Of a DNA stretch of 64,000 nucleotides, positions 11,807 to 22,440 are shown piece after piece. Source of the DNA: Sporodiniella umbellata (Eukaryota; Mucoromycota; Mucoromycetes; Mucorales; Rhizopodaceae). The notes below the pieces were generated by a model. The model searched no databases. It saw only the letters and a list, made by a program, of their open reading frames with translations, and was not told the DNA's origin. The stretch covers positions 105,930 through 169,929 of the forward strand of contig JAIXMR010000049.1 in the NCBI GenBank assembly GCA_025677835.1, given 5' to 3'. The position numbers were made by a program, and so were the translations under genes. Numbering within the stretch: position 1 is the stretch's first letter; each line of letters starts with the position of its first letter.

Positions 11807-12573
11807 ATGGCTGTTTCTAATTGTCCTCAATGCAGTAAAACGTTCACTAGTGAACATAGACTGGATACTCACAGAAAAGAAAAACATGTCGATCGTGCGT
11901 TTGCAACTTGTTATGACAACACCGAGCTTTGCCTCATCCGTTGCATTGGCCACTTCCGATGCCTTTGTGACCATAGTCCATCATTTGAAACTTTAAACGG
12001 GTTTTCTAAACACGTGCGAAAAAAAACATGCAAAGTTATAAAGGCCATTTCGTTTAGTAAGCTCACTTACGTGTTTGTTTTTGGTCAATCCACAAAAGTA
12101 TGAGGTATGCTTGCAGCCGAGCTTTGGCAGGATCGATATTATTAAATGAATCTACTGGGAAAGCGCTACTTGTGAATTGTGTCGAAGTGTTTGGTCGAAG
12201 AAGAACTTTGGATGCTCATCGAGAATCATTTCGAACAAAAAATGGGGGATCAATGTGTACCTCAATTCCTCCCGAAGACACAAAATACAAAAACGTATAC
12301 CCCACAACAATAACGGATGCGGATGGCACGAAACTTGTAATTGGAACAAAAACGTTTAATGCATTAATCACTTCAAGTCTGCGTTTAGATACACCTTTCA
12401 ACCCAGAAGTCGGACCAAGCGTCATGTCCTTTGACCTGAACGACAGTTCCAAAGCAAAAACTACCACCATCTTCATCAAGGAATCGGCTTGGAAAGAAGC
12501 AGCTGAAATTGCTCAAAACAGCAATGCAGCATCCATTGCTTCCTATGATTTAATCTACCAATTACACCAATGA
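11807..12573 (+). CDS. C2H2 zinc-finger protein, cargo of the TA element (2 exons predicted)
   Basis: Predicted exons 11807-12056 and 12131-12573 (intron with GTAAGC donor and TTTGGCAG acceptor, 74 nt) give 230 residues. The N-terminus is a canonical finger, CPQCSKTF...HRKEKH, spacing C-x2-C-x12-H-x4-H. A second imperfect finger-like segment (RCLCDHS...FSKHVRKKTC) and a third degenerate one (CVEVFGRRRTLDAH) follow. The C-terminal 110 residues have no domain I recognise. The start ATG sits in a CCATGG context after a T-rich leader. The frame is intact, unlike the cargo of the other elements. It could be a DNA-binding accessory protein of the element or a captured host gene. The splice join is my prediction and is the weakest part. 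Confidence 0.55.
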
Positions 12574-12886
12574 AAGACGTCTTAGTTTATAATAGATACT
12601 AGAAAAGATATAATATTCTATAGTTAGATTGATCCTTAAATTCAGCGAGAATTGAGAATCCAAATCTTTACAGTTATATAAACTGTTATAAAAAGCTACA
12701 TTTTAAAAGGACATAAGTCACTAAATGTGACGCTGAGACTGGATGGACTATAGAAGTATGAAAAAACCCTCAATCTAGACAAAAAAAATAACTTATATAA
12801 AGCGAGACATCTCTCAATTACGAACTCGCTTTCACCAGCAATCAACCTACTTTCTTTGTCGAGCAAGCAACGAGACAGTAGATAAT
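12574..12886. other. Spacer inside the TA element with TATA-like site
   Basis: Non-coding between the zinc-finger stop and the next open frame. TATATAAAG at about 12794-12802 followed by a pyrimidine-rich leader could be a promoter for the frame at 12887. Confidence 0.35.
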
Positions 12887-13252
12887 TTGGCGGCTAGACC
12901 ATATACCATCTATACTCTCGCAGAATGGGATAATGGCAATGACAATGCGGATTACCGTACTGCATCCAAGCTCTTCCAAACAATCGCAATCAATGTAATA
13001 GGTGGGAACCCTCGTTTAAAAAAATACACTATATCCTCGTTATGCAGCGAATTGAAGGTAGAGGGAACTGCTGTACACCATATTTTTCAATCGATTTCTA
13101 CTCAATTCTCCAATGATACTACCTTCATTACCATCATTGGCAACAAATCTTTAAACCACAAACTCCAAAAACTGGCCAATCTTTTAGCACCTGCAATTAC
13201 TAAGGCAAATCAATCAGTCAAACAAGCCGTCCTTCAGGCTTACGCTCGTTAA
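12887..13252 (+). pseudogene. Open frame without any Met, inside the TA element
   Basis: About 121 codons are open with normal protein composition, starting from TTG GCG GCT and reading ARPYTIYTLAEWDNG, but there is no methionine codon anywhere in the frame. A TATA-like box lies about 90 bases upstream. The simplest reading is loss of an ATG (ATG to TTG at 12887). Use of a near-cognate start or an upstream exon is possible. No domain recognised. Confidence 0.4.
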
Positions 13253-13412
13253 AACTGCCATCAGATCGCATACTTATATGAACTTCATCACTAATGACAC
13301 CAAGGTGACTATTGACAGTTTCAGGCACAAAAAAAGTATACCATTCCTTGTCTCTTCGATTCCCTTAGCTTGATCATTGAAATAACAGAATAAAAAAAAA
13401 CCGTGAGCTTTG

Positions 13413-13751
13413 TTAAAACTCCAAATTAGAACATTGTTCCAAGAGCATACTGCCTTCGTCAACAATATCATACATGGTTTCCGGCCTGCCATACTCATCG
13501 ACAACAGTGCCATTTCCATCTTCATATATAAACTGAATACTGATGAAATTGTATTTTTTTTCCTTGCATAGTTGCAATAAAGAAGAAAAACTAGCACCAG
13601 GAAACATTATATTCGCTGTGGTATCCACATTACTCTGTGATCGGTATGTACCAAACGTTTTTACATAGAAGACATTTATAAAAGGATATACGACAATGTC
13701 ACAGGATTCTCGTCTCCCTGGTGTTGGAACAACTGTAAATTTATTAAGTGA
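13413..13751 (-). pseudogene. Opposing open frame inside the TA element
   Basis: Open on the minus strand from inside the right terminal repeat (about 13751) to a stop at 13413, about 112 codons. Segments such as RRESCDIVVYPFINVFYV and FIYEDGNGTVVDEYG look like real protein. The first in-frame ATG is at 13607, leaving only 64 residues. It is convergent with the 12887 frame. It may be a decayed gene whose 5' end was lost. Function unknown. Confidence 0.35.
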
Positions 13752-13907
13752 CCAATTGAGGCTAAAAAGGTGATCAATTGAAGTTCTGAAAAGTGACTAA
13801 ATGATCTTCAGAAAAGTGACCAATTGAGGCTCAAAAAAATGGCCAATTGAAATTTAAAAAATGGCCAAGTTTTTCCAAAAAGCGACCAATTGACGGCGGA
13901 AATACAG
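13745..13907 (-). repeat. Right terminal repeat with tandem subrepeats
   Basis: Contains about seven spaced copies of a unit resembling GTGACCAATTGAGGCT (variants GTGATCAATTGA, GTGACTAAATGA, TGGCCAATTGA, GCGACCAATTGA) every 20-30 bases. Such subterminal arrays often bind transposase in known DNA transposons; that role is inferred here. Confidence 0.7.
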
Positions 13908-14253
13908 TATGAATAAACTTTTTCCTATTTTTAATCTTTTTTCTCCTTTTCTCTTTATAAAAAAAAATTTGCACTAAAATATAAAAAAAGAAAAAAAAAA
14001 AAAAACACACCCACTTTTTTTCATAGTCTATTATTTTCTTTCTTTTTTTTTTTTTTTTTTTTTTTTTGCTTTTTTTCCTGTTTTGTTTTTCTTTTGTTTT
14101 CAAAGGTAAACTAAGGGTTTGCTTTCATGTGATTAACTAATGAGTGTAATTCTTCTTTCGCAGATTCTCTTTTCCACGTTTTCTTTTCTTTTGTTAAGAC
14201 AGACATTATACCAAACAAGTTATTATACAACCGCATATATCTCCACTTTACGA

Positions 14254-16695
14254 ATGACACATGATACTATGAATGACAACAACAACAACAACAGCAACAA
14301 CAGTACAAAGTCGAGAGGGAAAATAGCCTCACAAGACCCCAACAAAATCGACAAGGCCGGAAGAACCAAAGTGTTCTACTTTACTTCTTCTGGCAACCTA
14401 GAAAAAGTCCAAGAGTTAGTTGAACGAGGAGCCAACGTGAATCATAAAGACCATGCTGGCTGGACCCCGCTTCACGAAGCAGCCATCAAAGGACAATACC
14501 AAGTCGCAAAATACCTAATACAACAAGGCGCTGTCGTCAACGCCCGAGGCTTTGAAGACGATACACCTCTGCATGATGCCTGCAGCTATGGATTCTTTGA
14601 CTGTGTTCAACTGCTAGTCGACTCGGGCGCCAACGTCTATGCGCTGAACAGCGAAAAGCAGATGCCTTTGGATGTTTGCGATGACGACAAGTGTATTGAG
14701 GTCATGAAACTCAAAATCGATAGCCTCGAAAAAATAGCATCAGCCGACGCACAGGGAAAAACCCGACTGCACCGGGCCTCTATCGAAGGCGACCTTGAGA
14801 GCGTCGAAAGAGTGCTCAGGGAAGGCGACAATGTAAACGCTGTAGACCGAAATCTGTATACTCCACTCCACTGCGCTGCGCAACATGGCCATCTATCAGT
14901 GGTCGAGGCCCTGATCAAAAACGGAGCGGACATCAACAGCCTGGACCTGAACGGGTCTACCGTGCTGCATATCGCCTGCCAGCATTCCCACTCATCCATT
15001 GCCCAGTATCTGATCGATGCTGGTGCTCATGTGCATGCACAAGACAAGAACGAACAGACGCCTTACGGGGTAGCCAGTTCGGTTGCCATTCGACAAATCA
15101 TTACTGCATTCATTGACGAAGAAAAACGACAAAGGGCGACTACTGAAGCCATTGACGAAATCACCTTTGTTTCCAACACCAAACAAAAAAGGATATCCAA
15201 GTCTTCCAGAGAGGACACTGCGCTCTCTCGTGAAGAAAGAAAGATACAGGCCATCATGCGTTCGTTTGAAAAAGCTGAAAAGAGCCAACAGGCCAAAAAA
15301 CCTAAAAAAGAGAAAACTGTAAATAACAACACCACCCACAAAAAGCGAAAGACCGGCACTCCCTCTAGAGAATGTTCTGTTGAAGTCAACACTGCCAGTA
15401 CACCGCCAGCCAAGAAGAAACCTGCTGTAGATATATCCAAGCTAGACCCACACAAGAAAGACACCAGCGGTCGCACCCAGCTTTTCAAATGGTCCGTTCG
15501 TGGCCATCGCGAAGCGGTGGAGGCCCTACTGAAAGCCGGTGCCAACCCTAGCGAAAAAGACAACGCAGGCTACACAGCGCTTCATGAAGCCGCGCTTGCT
15601 GGAAAAACAGAGATCGTTCGGCTCTTACTGGAAAACAATGCGGAAGTCAACGCCAAAGGAGCAGATCTAGACACACCTCTTCATGACGCTGCTGAGAACG
15701 GATACCCTGAAATCATTCAGCTCTTACTCGATTATGGAGCCCAAACAACAATACAGAATGCCAAAGGGCAGACACCGCTAGACATTGCTGAAGAGGAAGA
15801 AGATCCTGAGATCATCCGACTTCTCAAGCAGCACAAGCCCGCAAAACCCAAGAAACGTCGACTGGTACTTGCAGCCAACATGTCTTGTAAACAGCCTCAA
15901 TCGCCCGTGTCGCCTGTCAGCCTTGAAAATGTCAAGACTGAGGGTCACCTCAAAGACGCCAAAGCACACGCCCGACAGCTCTCCGGGCAGCACTTGCCCA
16001 AGAAGAGCCTCAAGAACCTACAGATCGTCAAGACTGAGGTGCTCTTTGATGGCTATCAACCATTGATCCCCACACCGCCGCCTGACCATTGGTCCCGGGT
16101 AATCAAGAAAGAAGAAGAGCCAATGGAACTCTACGACCAAAGACCTCACTACCCATCGGTCCATTGTGCCTCAAGGTTCCTGCCGCTCTATACAATTCAA
16201 CAGGCAGAGAGTGAACATAGCAGCAGCTTTTACGTAGCTGATGTCCAGGTCGGACTTCTCCTGGGCATCTCCACTGAACAGATTCTGAAACAATATCCTT
16301 ATCTTACCAGGAAGAAAGTGTCGCCCAAAGAAAAAGAACGCTTATGGTCGCCGCTGTCACCCATGCTTTGCGCCAGTGCTCCGTTGTTGACCGACGAGGA
16401 TCAAAAAGACCAACAGAAAGAAGTCAAAGAGACCGAAAAACAACGCTTCTTGAAAAAAGACGTGTATTTCATTCGACTGGACCAGGTCGTTTCTATCATC
16501 AAGAACGACTATAGTCATCTAAGCGAGATACTGATCACCATCACCCTCGATATCGGCTATCAACCTTCCAACCAACAGAAACACCCTGTAAAGCAAAAAA
16601 TCAATCATGTAAAATTACCACCCAAGTTTGCCATGAAAATGCGAAAATGCGGATTGCTCAATAATAAAACGGAGGATGGCAAGAATACCTCGTAA
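14254..16695 (+). CDS. Ankyrin-repeat protein resembling Hos4 (SET3 complex)
   Basis: One exon. The frame is open from an ATG at 14140, but the first 38 residues are a T-run-derived hydrophobic stretch, so I prefer the ATG at 14254 (MTHDTMNDN, 813 residues). An Asn-rich start leads into two adjoining ankyrin blocks with clear GWTPLHEAA, TPLHDA and TPLHCAA repeats, a Lys-rich linker, a further ankyrin block beginning KKDTSGRTQLFKW, then a long tail with repeated VKTE motifs that could be sumoylation sites. The DxxGRTxLF entry to an ankyrin array and the architecture recall Hos4, the ankyrin subunit of the Set3/Rpd3-like histone deacetylase complex. That would make it nuclear. Similarity may reflect ankyrin convergence. 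Confidence 0.85.
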   Translation: MTHDTMNDNNNNNSNNSTKSRGKIASQDPNKIDKAGRTKVFYFTSSGNLEKVQELVERGANVNHKDHAGWTPLHEAAIKGQYQVAKYLIQQGAVVNARGFEDDTPLHDACSYGFFDCVQLLVDSGANVYALNSEKQMPLDVCDDDKCIEVMKLKIDSLEKIASADAQGKTRLHRASIEGDLESVERVLREGDNVNAVDRNLYTPLHCAAQHGHLSVVEALIKNGADINSLDLNGSTVLHIACQHSHSSIAQYLIDAGAHVHAQDKNEQTPYGVASSVAIRQIITAFIDEEKRQRATTEAIDEITFVSNTKQKRISKSSREDTALSREERKIQAIMRSFEKAEKSQQAKKPKKEKTVNNNTTHKKRKTGTPSRECSVEVNTASTPPAKKKPAVDISKLDPHKKDTSGRTQLFKWSVRGHREAVEALLKAGANPSEKDNAGYTALHEAALAGKTEIVRLLLENNAEVNAKGADLDTPLHDAAENGYPEIIQLLLDYGAQTTIQNAKGQTPLDIAEEEEDPEIIRLLKQHKPAKPKKRRLVLAANMSCKQPQSPVSPVSLENVKTEGHLKDAKAHARQLSGQHLPKKSLKNLQIVKTEVLFDGYQPLIPTPPPDHWSRVIKKEEEPMELYDQRPHYPSVHCASRFLPLYTIQQAESEHSSSFYVADVQVGLLLGISTEQILKQYPYLTRKKVSPKEKERLWSPLSPMLCASAPLLTDEDQKDQQKEVKETEKQRFLKKDVYFIRLDQVVSIIKNDYSHLSEILITITLDIGYQPSNQQKHPVKQKINHVKLPPKFAMKMRKCGLLNNKTEDGKNTS

Positions 16696-17960
16696 ATAAA
16701 ACAAAACCGCTTTGTTTTTATTCTTCTTTTCTTTTATTATCGTTATTATTTTGTATCATAGAAGACACAACTATCATCCTCACCACTCACTTTCAGCACT
16801 CTCACACTCTCACATAAACTCTTTTTTTTTTTTTTTTTTTTTCATCATTATCTTTTACAAGTATTTTATTCTGTTTACTTTGAAAAAATAAATAAAATTC
16901 TCTCTCTTTTTTTTTTTTTTCTTTATTTTGTAAATACAAACCATAAATAAACAAAACAACGACAAGAGGAGGATGTAGTACTCTCAGAAGAACACTACAG
17001 TCATTAAAAGTCTTTTGGAGAGGGTTAGATTTGGGTCGGCCATCCTTAGTGCTTTCTACAAAAGCTTTTTTTCTGTTAAAGATGGATATCTATTTTCTTG
17101 ACCAGTCGTTACTATTGCTCTCGTTGCGTTTCTATACGCAGTATGTATTCTTTAGATCGTTAGCTCAAAACTGTGTAGAGTTTATGAGCTACTACCAAAC
17201 CGGTTCTAATCAACCAAAGGGAGTGCAAATCAAATCGTTCATCGTTCCTCTTTTATATCCTGTGCTGTTTATTTGCTTTTTAGTGTAGGTATCCTCTCTT
17301 TCCCCCCCCTTTTTTTTCCAGTCTGTTTATAGCATGTATCTAAGAACTCTATTTCGATATTTATCCGTAGTGCGTGAGCCTTACTAAAAAAAGAGGTGAT
17401 CTCTGGTGCACAAGAATTTCCATTGTCATAATGACCCATAGTTGTTTCGCATTTTGGTTCATTTCTTAACTTTCGAGTGTTTAGCGAAATACAATGCGAA
17501 ACAATTAAACAAAAAAAAAAAAAAAAAAAGAGGTAAAGGAGTATTCAAAGTCTGTTGCGTATAGAACTTTGGCTCAGTCACTGAAGCGATTTGGATTCAC
17601 AAAGACAGCTTGTAAACTTGGTTTGTTTGTAAGCCATTAAATCCAGACGCTGCTTGCTGCAATTTGCAATGTTAATGGAAACAAACTTGGAATCTACAAA
17701 CTAATGATGGTGCATGGATGACTACAATAAGAAAATACATCATAACACAGCAAACTGACTTCAAATTTGTTTTGTACTGAGCTGAACTTCAGTCAGCAGT
17801 TAAACACGCACAGGTTTGGCTCTCGCTCCCACCCAAAAAAAAATTCAAGTGAAAGAGAAACAAAAGAAAGGTCTTGAATTTATTTATAAGTTATACTGGA
17901 AATCGTTTCAATCAAAAAGAATTGAGATTAAAAGTTCTGAGCATAGATTGCATCAGCTCT
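16696..17960. other. Intergenic; low-complexity 3' flank
   Basis: T-runs at about 16820 and 16905, a C/T run at 17300-17320 and an A-run at about 17510-17530. An open frame at 17031-17288 starts only with TTG and is hydrophobic from T-richness; I do not call it. Confidence 0.55.
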
Positions 17961-19227
17961 TTAGAACTTGAAGACGTTTTCTTGGTTATAGCCCAACCTA
18001 AAAGAAAGCGCATGTTAGAAAGTGGAGAGTATTATGAAATTTCAACTTACTCCTTCAGGATACCAGAGAGTTCACCTTGCTTCATGCCCTTCTTAGGACC
18101 GGCAATGGAGGCAACCATAGGGGGAGGACCGCAGACCATGATGACAGCATCCTTTTCTTCAGGCGAGGGGAAGTTGGCCTTGATGACATCAGCTGTAATA
18201 TAACCTCGAAGACCCTTCCAGTTTTCGGGAACCTTATCGAGGGTATAGATGACCTTGAAACGGTCGGGGTGCTTTTCAGCAATCTTATCCAATTCATCTT
18301 TTAACAAGATATCCTTTTCAGACACGTTAGCAAAGACCAAGGTGATCTTGGTCTTCTTGTCAGTCGACTTTTCGTTGAATACACGACGGATCACTTGGAG
18401 CATAGGGGTGATACCAGTACCACCGGCAACCATACCTACATTGGCCTTTTGATCCTTTTCCCAGTCATACTTGGGAATAGGACCCTTGAAGTCGAGCTTG
18501 TCACCGATCTTCATGTCGTGAATAATGGGAGTCAACTTTCCTGTAGCATATTTCTTGATGACAAAGTCAAGGTGGCCATCGGTCTATTGGACGTGTTAGA
18601 GTTCGTGTTAAGGTGTTATTTGAAACTTACATCGTTATCAGAAATGGGTGTATAAGGACGAATAATAGGCTTATCTCCTTCAACTTCATGACGGGCTACA
18701 ACACAAGAGGCCACAGGGAGGCCTGCGTTTTGGTTTTCAGGAAGAGCAAAACGGAAAATGCTGGTATCGTGAGAGATCTTTTCCACGCTGATCAACTAAT
18801 CCAAACATTTGAGCTTAACATTCACTTATCTTTAACGCTAGCTTACCTTGAGTGATGTAAAGTCAGGAGCGTTAAAGTGGGCAACGTCTTGCTTGGTTTC
18901 AACCTTGGCTTCAGGAGCAACAGACTTGACTGTAGATTGGCTTTGGTTGAAAGTAAGACCAGCAACAGCACCAACACCCAATAAAGTAGCCAACAAAATC
19001 TTACTACCGCCCTTCTTGGGGGCTTCAGTAGTAAATTGACGTGTTCTACCGAGGCCCTGTCATTATCCAAAAAGAAATAAAAAAAAGAAAGAACGCGGTT
19101 AATACGACCTTTATACACTAGGTAATTATTGTTTTTTTTTTTGTAATACCTGAGAAGCAAAACGGTAGGTAGGGTTCATGGCAGATACGCGAACAGCGTT
19201 AGATAAAGCAGAGGTAAGAGGACGCAT
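17961..19227 (-). CDS. MCR1: NADH-cytochrome b5 reductase, mitochondrial (Mcr1-type)
   Basis: Five exons on the minus strand: 19150-19227, 18847-19056, 18631-18795, 18051-18583 and 17961-17997, joining to 340 residues. An Arg/Ser-rich mitochondrial presequence is followed by a hydrophobic anchor (about 45-62, LLATLLGVGAVAGL). The flavin-binding RPYTPIS is at 142-148, the nucleotide-binding GGTGITPM at about 204-211, and the NADH-site CGPPPM at about 302-307. The last exon is only 37 nt and supplies the conserved C-terminus LGYNQENVFKF; without it the frame stops early at a splice donor. The enzyme passes electrons from NADH to cytochrome b5 or erythroascorbyl radical in the outer membrane/intermembrane space. 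Strong call. Confidence 0.95.
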
Positions 19228-21037
19228 AATAAATAATATGTAACGAAGAAGAAAAAGATTAAAAAAGAATAAAAAAAAAATTAAATAAACGGAAAAATTG
19301 CGCCTAATCTATTTTTTTTTTTTTTTTTTTTGACTGGCAAAAAAAAAAATACAACAATGTCAATTTTACAAGGCTAAACGTAAAGAAAAAAAAAAAAGAT
19401 AAACGTAAAGAAAAAAAATAAGGTATAAAATGAGTAGTTTTTGTCAAAACAGTGCATACATCCGGATAGTTTTATCTTAGTGAGCAATCTACTTTTGTTT
19501 TGATCGGACTGCTTTTAATTTCATCATAGTTTTATTATAGCGCATCTTTTGTTTCCACATTGATTTGAGCTTGAGAAAGGGGAATTAAAAAAAAACAGCC
19601 TAGATGGGGTAGCCTAGTTCCAATTCCTATTTCATGTATTGGTAAAAAAAGAAAAAATAGGTACGTTTGTATATAAAAGTCTTTTATACAAAACATAAAC
19701 CGCGTACAAAAACATCCAAAGTGACGATCACTAGTATTTCTTTTTAGAGTGCGAGCGCTTTATTAAAGATACATCCTAGCGCTTAATAATTCTCAGCAGC
19801 GTCATTAGTAATCAGTCTCGCTTTCTTTTTTTTTTTTTTGATAACGCGTATAACACAGAAAGACGCCACTTCTGAAATTTTTATTAAGTTTTAGACATTC
19901 TGAAAGGAACTTTGGCTTAATATGAGTTGAGAAATTTTCAATGTAACAAAACAAACTTATAGTAAAAACGCTCTGCCTAGTGGTATTTTGAGCTTGTATC
20001 TATCTTTGATAAGAACGTTGTCAATCAGAAAAACTTTCAGGTTGTGCTTAGAAACATAGTTTTTATTTAGTTTAGAAATTCAATAGAAGCAACATATGCT
20101 ACTGACATGGAGATATACATTTAAGGTTAGCGCGTTGTCAGTAAAAGGTTTCAAAGACAATGTAGACATAAGGGTGTGTGGAGTGGATCTGGATATCATT
20201 ACACAAGTTTCGTCCAATCAATTCAACTAGGTATTTCAAAAAAAAAAAAGATCATCTGAGACTAGGTATCATCGAGCAGACTCTGGGCTTTCTTTCAAAC
20301 AAGGATAGCAAAAGGCGGGGTCTTCATAATGGCCATTTGGGTATGTATGTTGTTTCTTGGGGGCCATCTTTTTTGTTTTTTTTTTCTTTTTTAGCTTCAA
20401 AGGTTATACAGTGTCTCTTTCAAGCCAAAAAAAAAAAAAAAATGCCTTTGTCAGATCCTTGAATTGCATGGCTCTTTGTAAATTGACAGAAATACACACA
20501 CATATACACATAGAGTAGTCATGAATAACAGTAAAAACCGTAAAGACTATACATCATAGATTGTATTTTTTTTTCTTTAAAAAAGCGTAAAATGATAAAA
20601 GCATATAATAAACATAAAGTATAACAAAAGTAACCAGATGGATTGAGTAGTATTTATATCTTTTTTATTTCAGTGCATATTTGTTCCTTTACTCTTTTTC
20701 AAAAAAGGGAGTTGCTTGTTTTAAGAGGCTTATCATGGTAGTATAAACTTGTATAGCACTGGAACTAAGTACATAAACTGGTTCTGTAAAATTTACAGTA
20801 ATTTACAACCCATATTTCAATAAGAGGATAGAAGAACCACAAGCTATTTAAAAAGTTGGCTTGTGAAAAGAGCCAATGGGAGAACGCACAGGGCTAAAAC
20901 TGCATGAAGAGAGCTGGAATATAAACTTTTTAAGAGTTTAATACAAAGTCGTATTGGATGACATAATAACAGGATCAATTAAAAGAATCGTGCTTAGTTT
21001 GGAAAGTCTAGCATGTCAATTTTTTTTATTTCAATTA
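19228..21037. other. Intergenic, no gene seen
   Basis: AT-rich with many homopolymers (T-run near 19311-19331, A-runs near 19385 and 20240). Open frames such as 20178-20462 consist mostly of homopolymer translation. Confidence 0.6.
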
Positions 21038-22440
21038 TTATTCTGGTCTTTGGTTGGGGAAACTTCCGAGAACAACTATATCTAAACAATAGTTGTGTAA
21101 ATCTTTAAGGGCCTTCTGCATCTGTTCATTTTCAAAATGACCAGAACATTCAACAAAAAATACAAAATGCCATGGTCGTTGGCCGTTTGGACGAGAGTCA
21201 ATCTTGAATAAATTGAGTCCATAGTCTTTGAATACCTTCAGCCCATCGCATAATGCCCCTGGTTGACGATGGTCGACTGTAAAAGTAATCAGGGTATGGT
21301 CATCTTTTGTAGGTGCATCACTGGCGCTTCCAATCACCAAGAAGCGTGTATTATTGGCTGACTATGCATAAGCTCTCCCGTTTTATACTGTTTGTCATTG
21401 AATTTACCTGTGCCATCCTCAATACTACTCTTAATAATCTCCAGGCCGTATAACTCGCCACAAATCTCGCTACAAACAGCAGCTGCTCCAGTTTCTAAAG
21501 CTGCCTTTTCTGCAGCTTCTGCAGTTGATTTGACTGGGATACGTCTAGCATGCGGAACATGAGTTGATAACCATTTCTGTGTTTGGCCAATTCCTTGAGG
21601 GTGGCTATACACCTTGGTTATCTTTTCTAATGGGCTATTGGAAAGCAAACTCTGATGAACAGTTAAATAAGTCTCAGCGCGAACCTTGACGTTTGAGCTA
21701 ATGAAGCGATCCAATGTTTCTACAACTGTTCCAAATGTAGAGTTTTCAAAAGGCACAATGCCGTACGTAGTAATTCCTCTTTCAACAGCATCGAATATAT
21801 CTAAATATGCCCCGAAAATATGTTGGTCAGTTTCCATACACTCATATAATATCTAAACGTCTGCCTGCACTAACCACAAATTTGCTTTTGAGGTACATAA
21901 GCTACACTATCACCAAATCTGTTGAAGGCAGCCTGGTGAGAGAAAGTACCGAGAGGGCCTAAATAGGCTATCGAAACATCTTTTTGTAAAGCAATGGAAG
22001 CAGACATAATCTTTTACTAGTCAATCAAGATATCGCTTTCCAATATTTCTCTAAATTTACCTCTCTGAATATAGCGTGTAAAGAGTCGTTGTTCAGCGGA
22101 CCTTGATTTAAACGCGATAGCTACAGTTGATGCTTTGATATAAGTACGACTGAAAAAAAAAAAAAGACAAGAAACAAAACACTCAAACGCAAACCTTTTC
22201 ATAGATTTCTTTTTCTCTTCCGGGCCGATAAACATGCACGTTGCTTTCTTCATGTTCTTCAGGCGTTCCTTTACTTTCTTGAGTCATTAAAAATGCATAT
22301 ATAAGATTTTATACAACTCACATTGCTTCTTTTTTAGCTGCTCCGATATCAAGTGATACTCGAGCACGCTCGTTTAAAATATTGACCAGAGTAGTATCGA
22401 GTGAATCTATTTTCTTTCTCAGTGAAGGTAGGTCGCTCAT
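21038..22440 (-). CDS. Bifunctional chorismate mutase / prephenate dehydratase (P-protein)
   Basis: Six exons, minus strand: 22322-22440, 22195-22273, 22061-22120, 21875-22010, 21408-21800 and 21038-21357; 368 residues. Residues about 5-95 form an AroQ-type chorismate mutase: LRKKIDSLD, NERARVSLDIGAAK, VYRPGRE and IFREIMSAS, with the expected Arg, Lys and Gln positions. Residues about 99-275 are prephenate dehydratase (YLGPLGTFSHQAA, GIVPFENS, TRFLVIG). A C-terminal ACT domain (DHRQPGAL, FKIDSRP) would sense phenylalanine. The enzyme turns chorismate to prephenate to phenylpyruvate. Yeast uses separate Aro7 and Pha2 proteins, so the fusion is notable. DSRP replaces the usual ESRP. All six exons join in frame, which strongly supports a real gene. 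Confidence 0.92.

Larger units (their letters stand above)
11596..13907. mobile_element. 2.3-kb TA-flanked inverted-repeat element carrying a zinc-finger gene
   Basis: The left end reads CTGTATTTCCGC after TA (11594-11595). The right end reads GCGGAAATACAG before TA (13908-13909), giving a clean 12-base perfect terminus and a TA target duplication. The inverted similarity continues inward for about 100 bases through a TTTTTGGAAAAACTT block. The right end is longer because it carries extra copies of a GTGACCAATTGA-like unit. Inside are a two-exon C2H2 zinc-finger gene, a Met-less open frame (12887-13252) and an opposing open frame (13413-13751). No DDE transposase was recognised, so the element is either non-autonomous with captured genes or uses an unfamiliar enzyme. 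Confidence 0.8.

Noticed and set aside
15063..15563. Minus-strand open frame over the ankyrin gene
   Set aside because: Antisense of a well-supported coding region; Ser/Leu-rich composition is the mirror of Lys/Glu codons.
17031..17288. 85-codon plus-strand frame
   Set aside because: Begins only with TTG, hydrophobic from T-rich DNA, with no splice partner or domain.
20178..20462. 94-codon plus-strand frame
   Set aside because: Consists largely of homopolymer translation (Lys and Phe runs).
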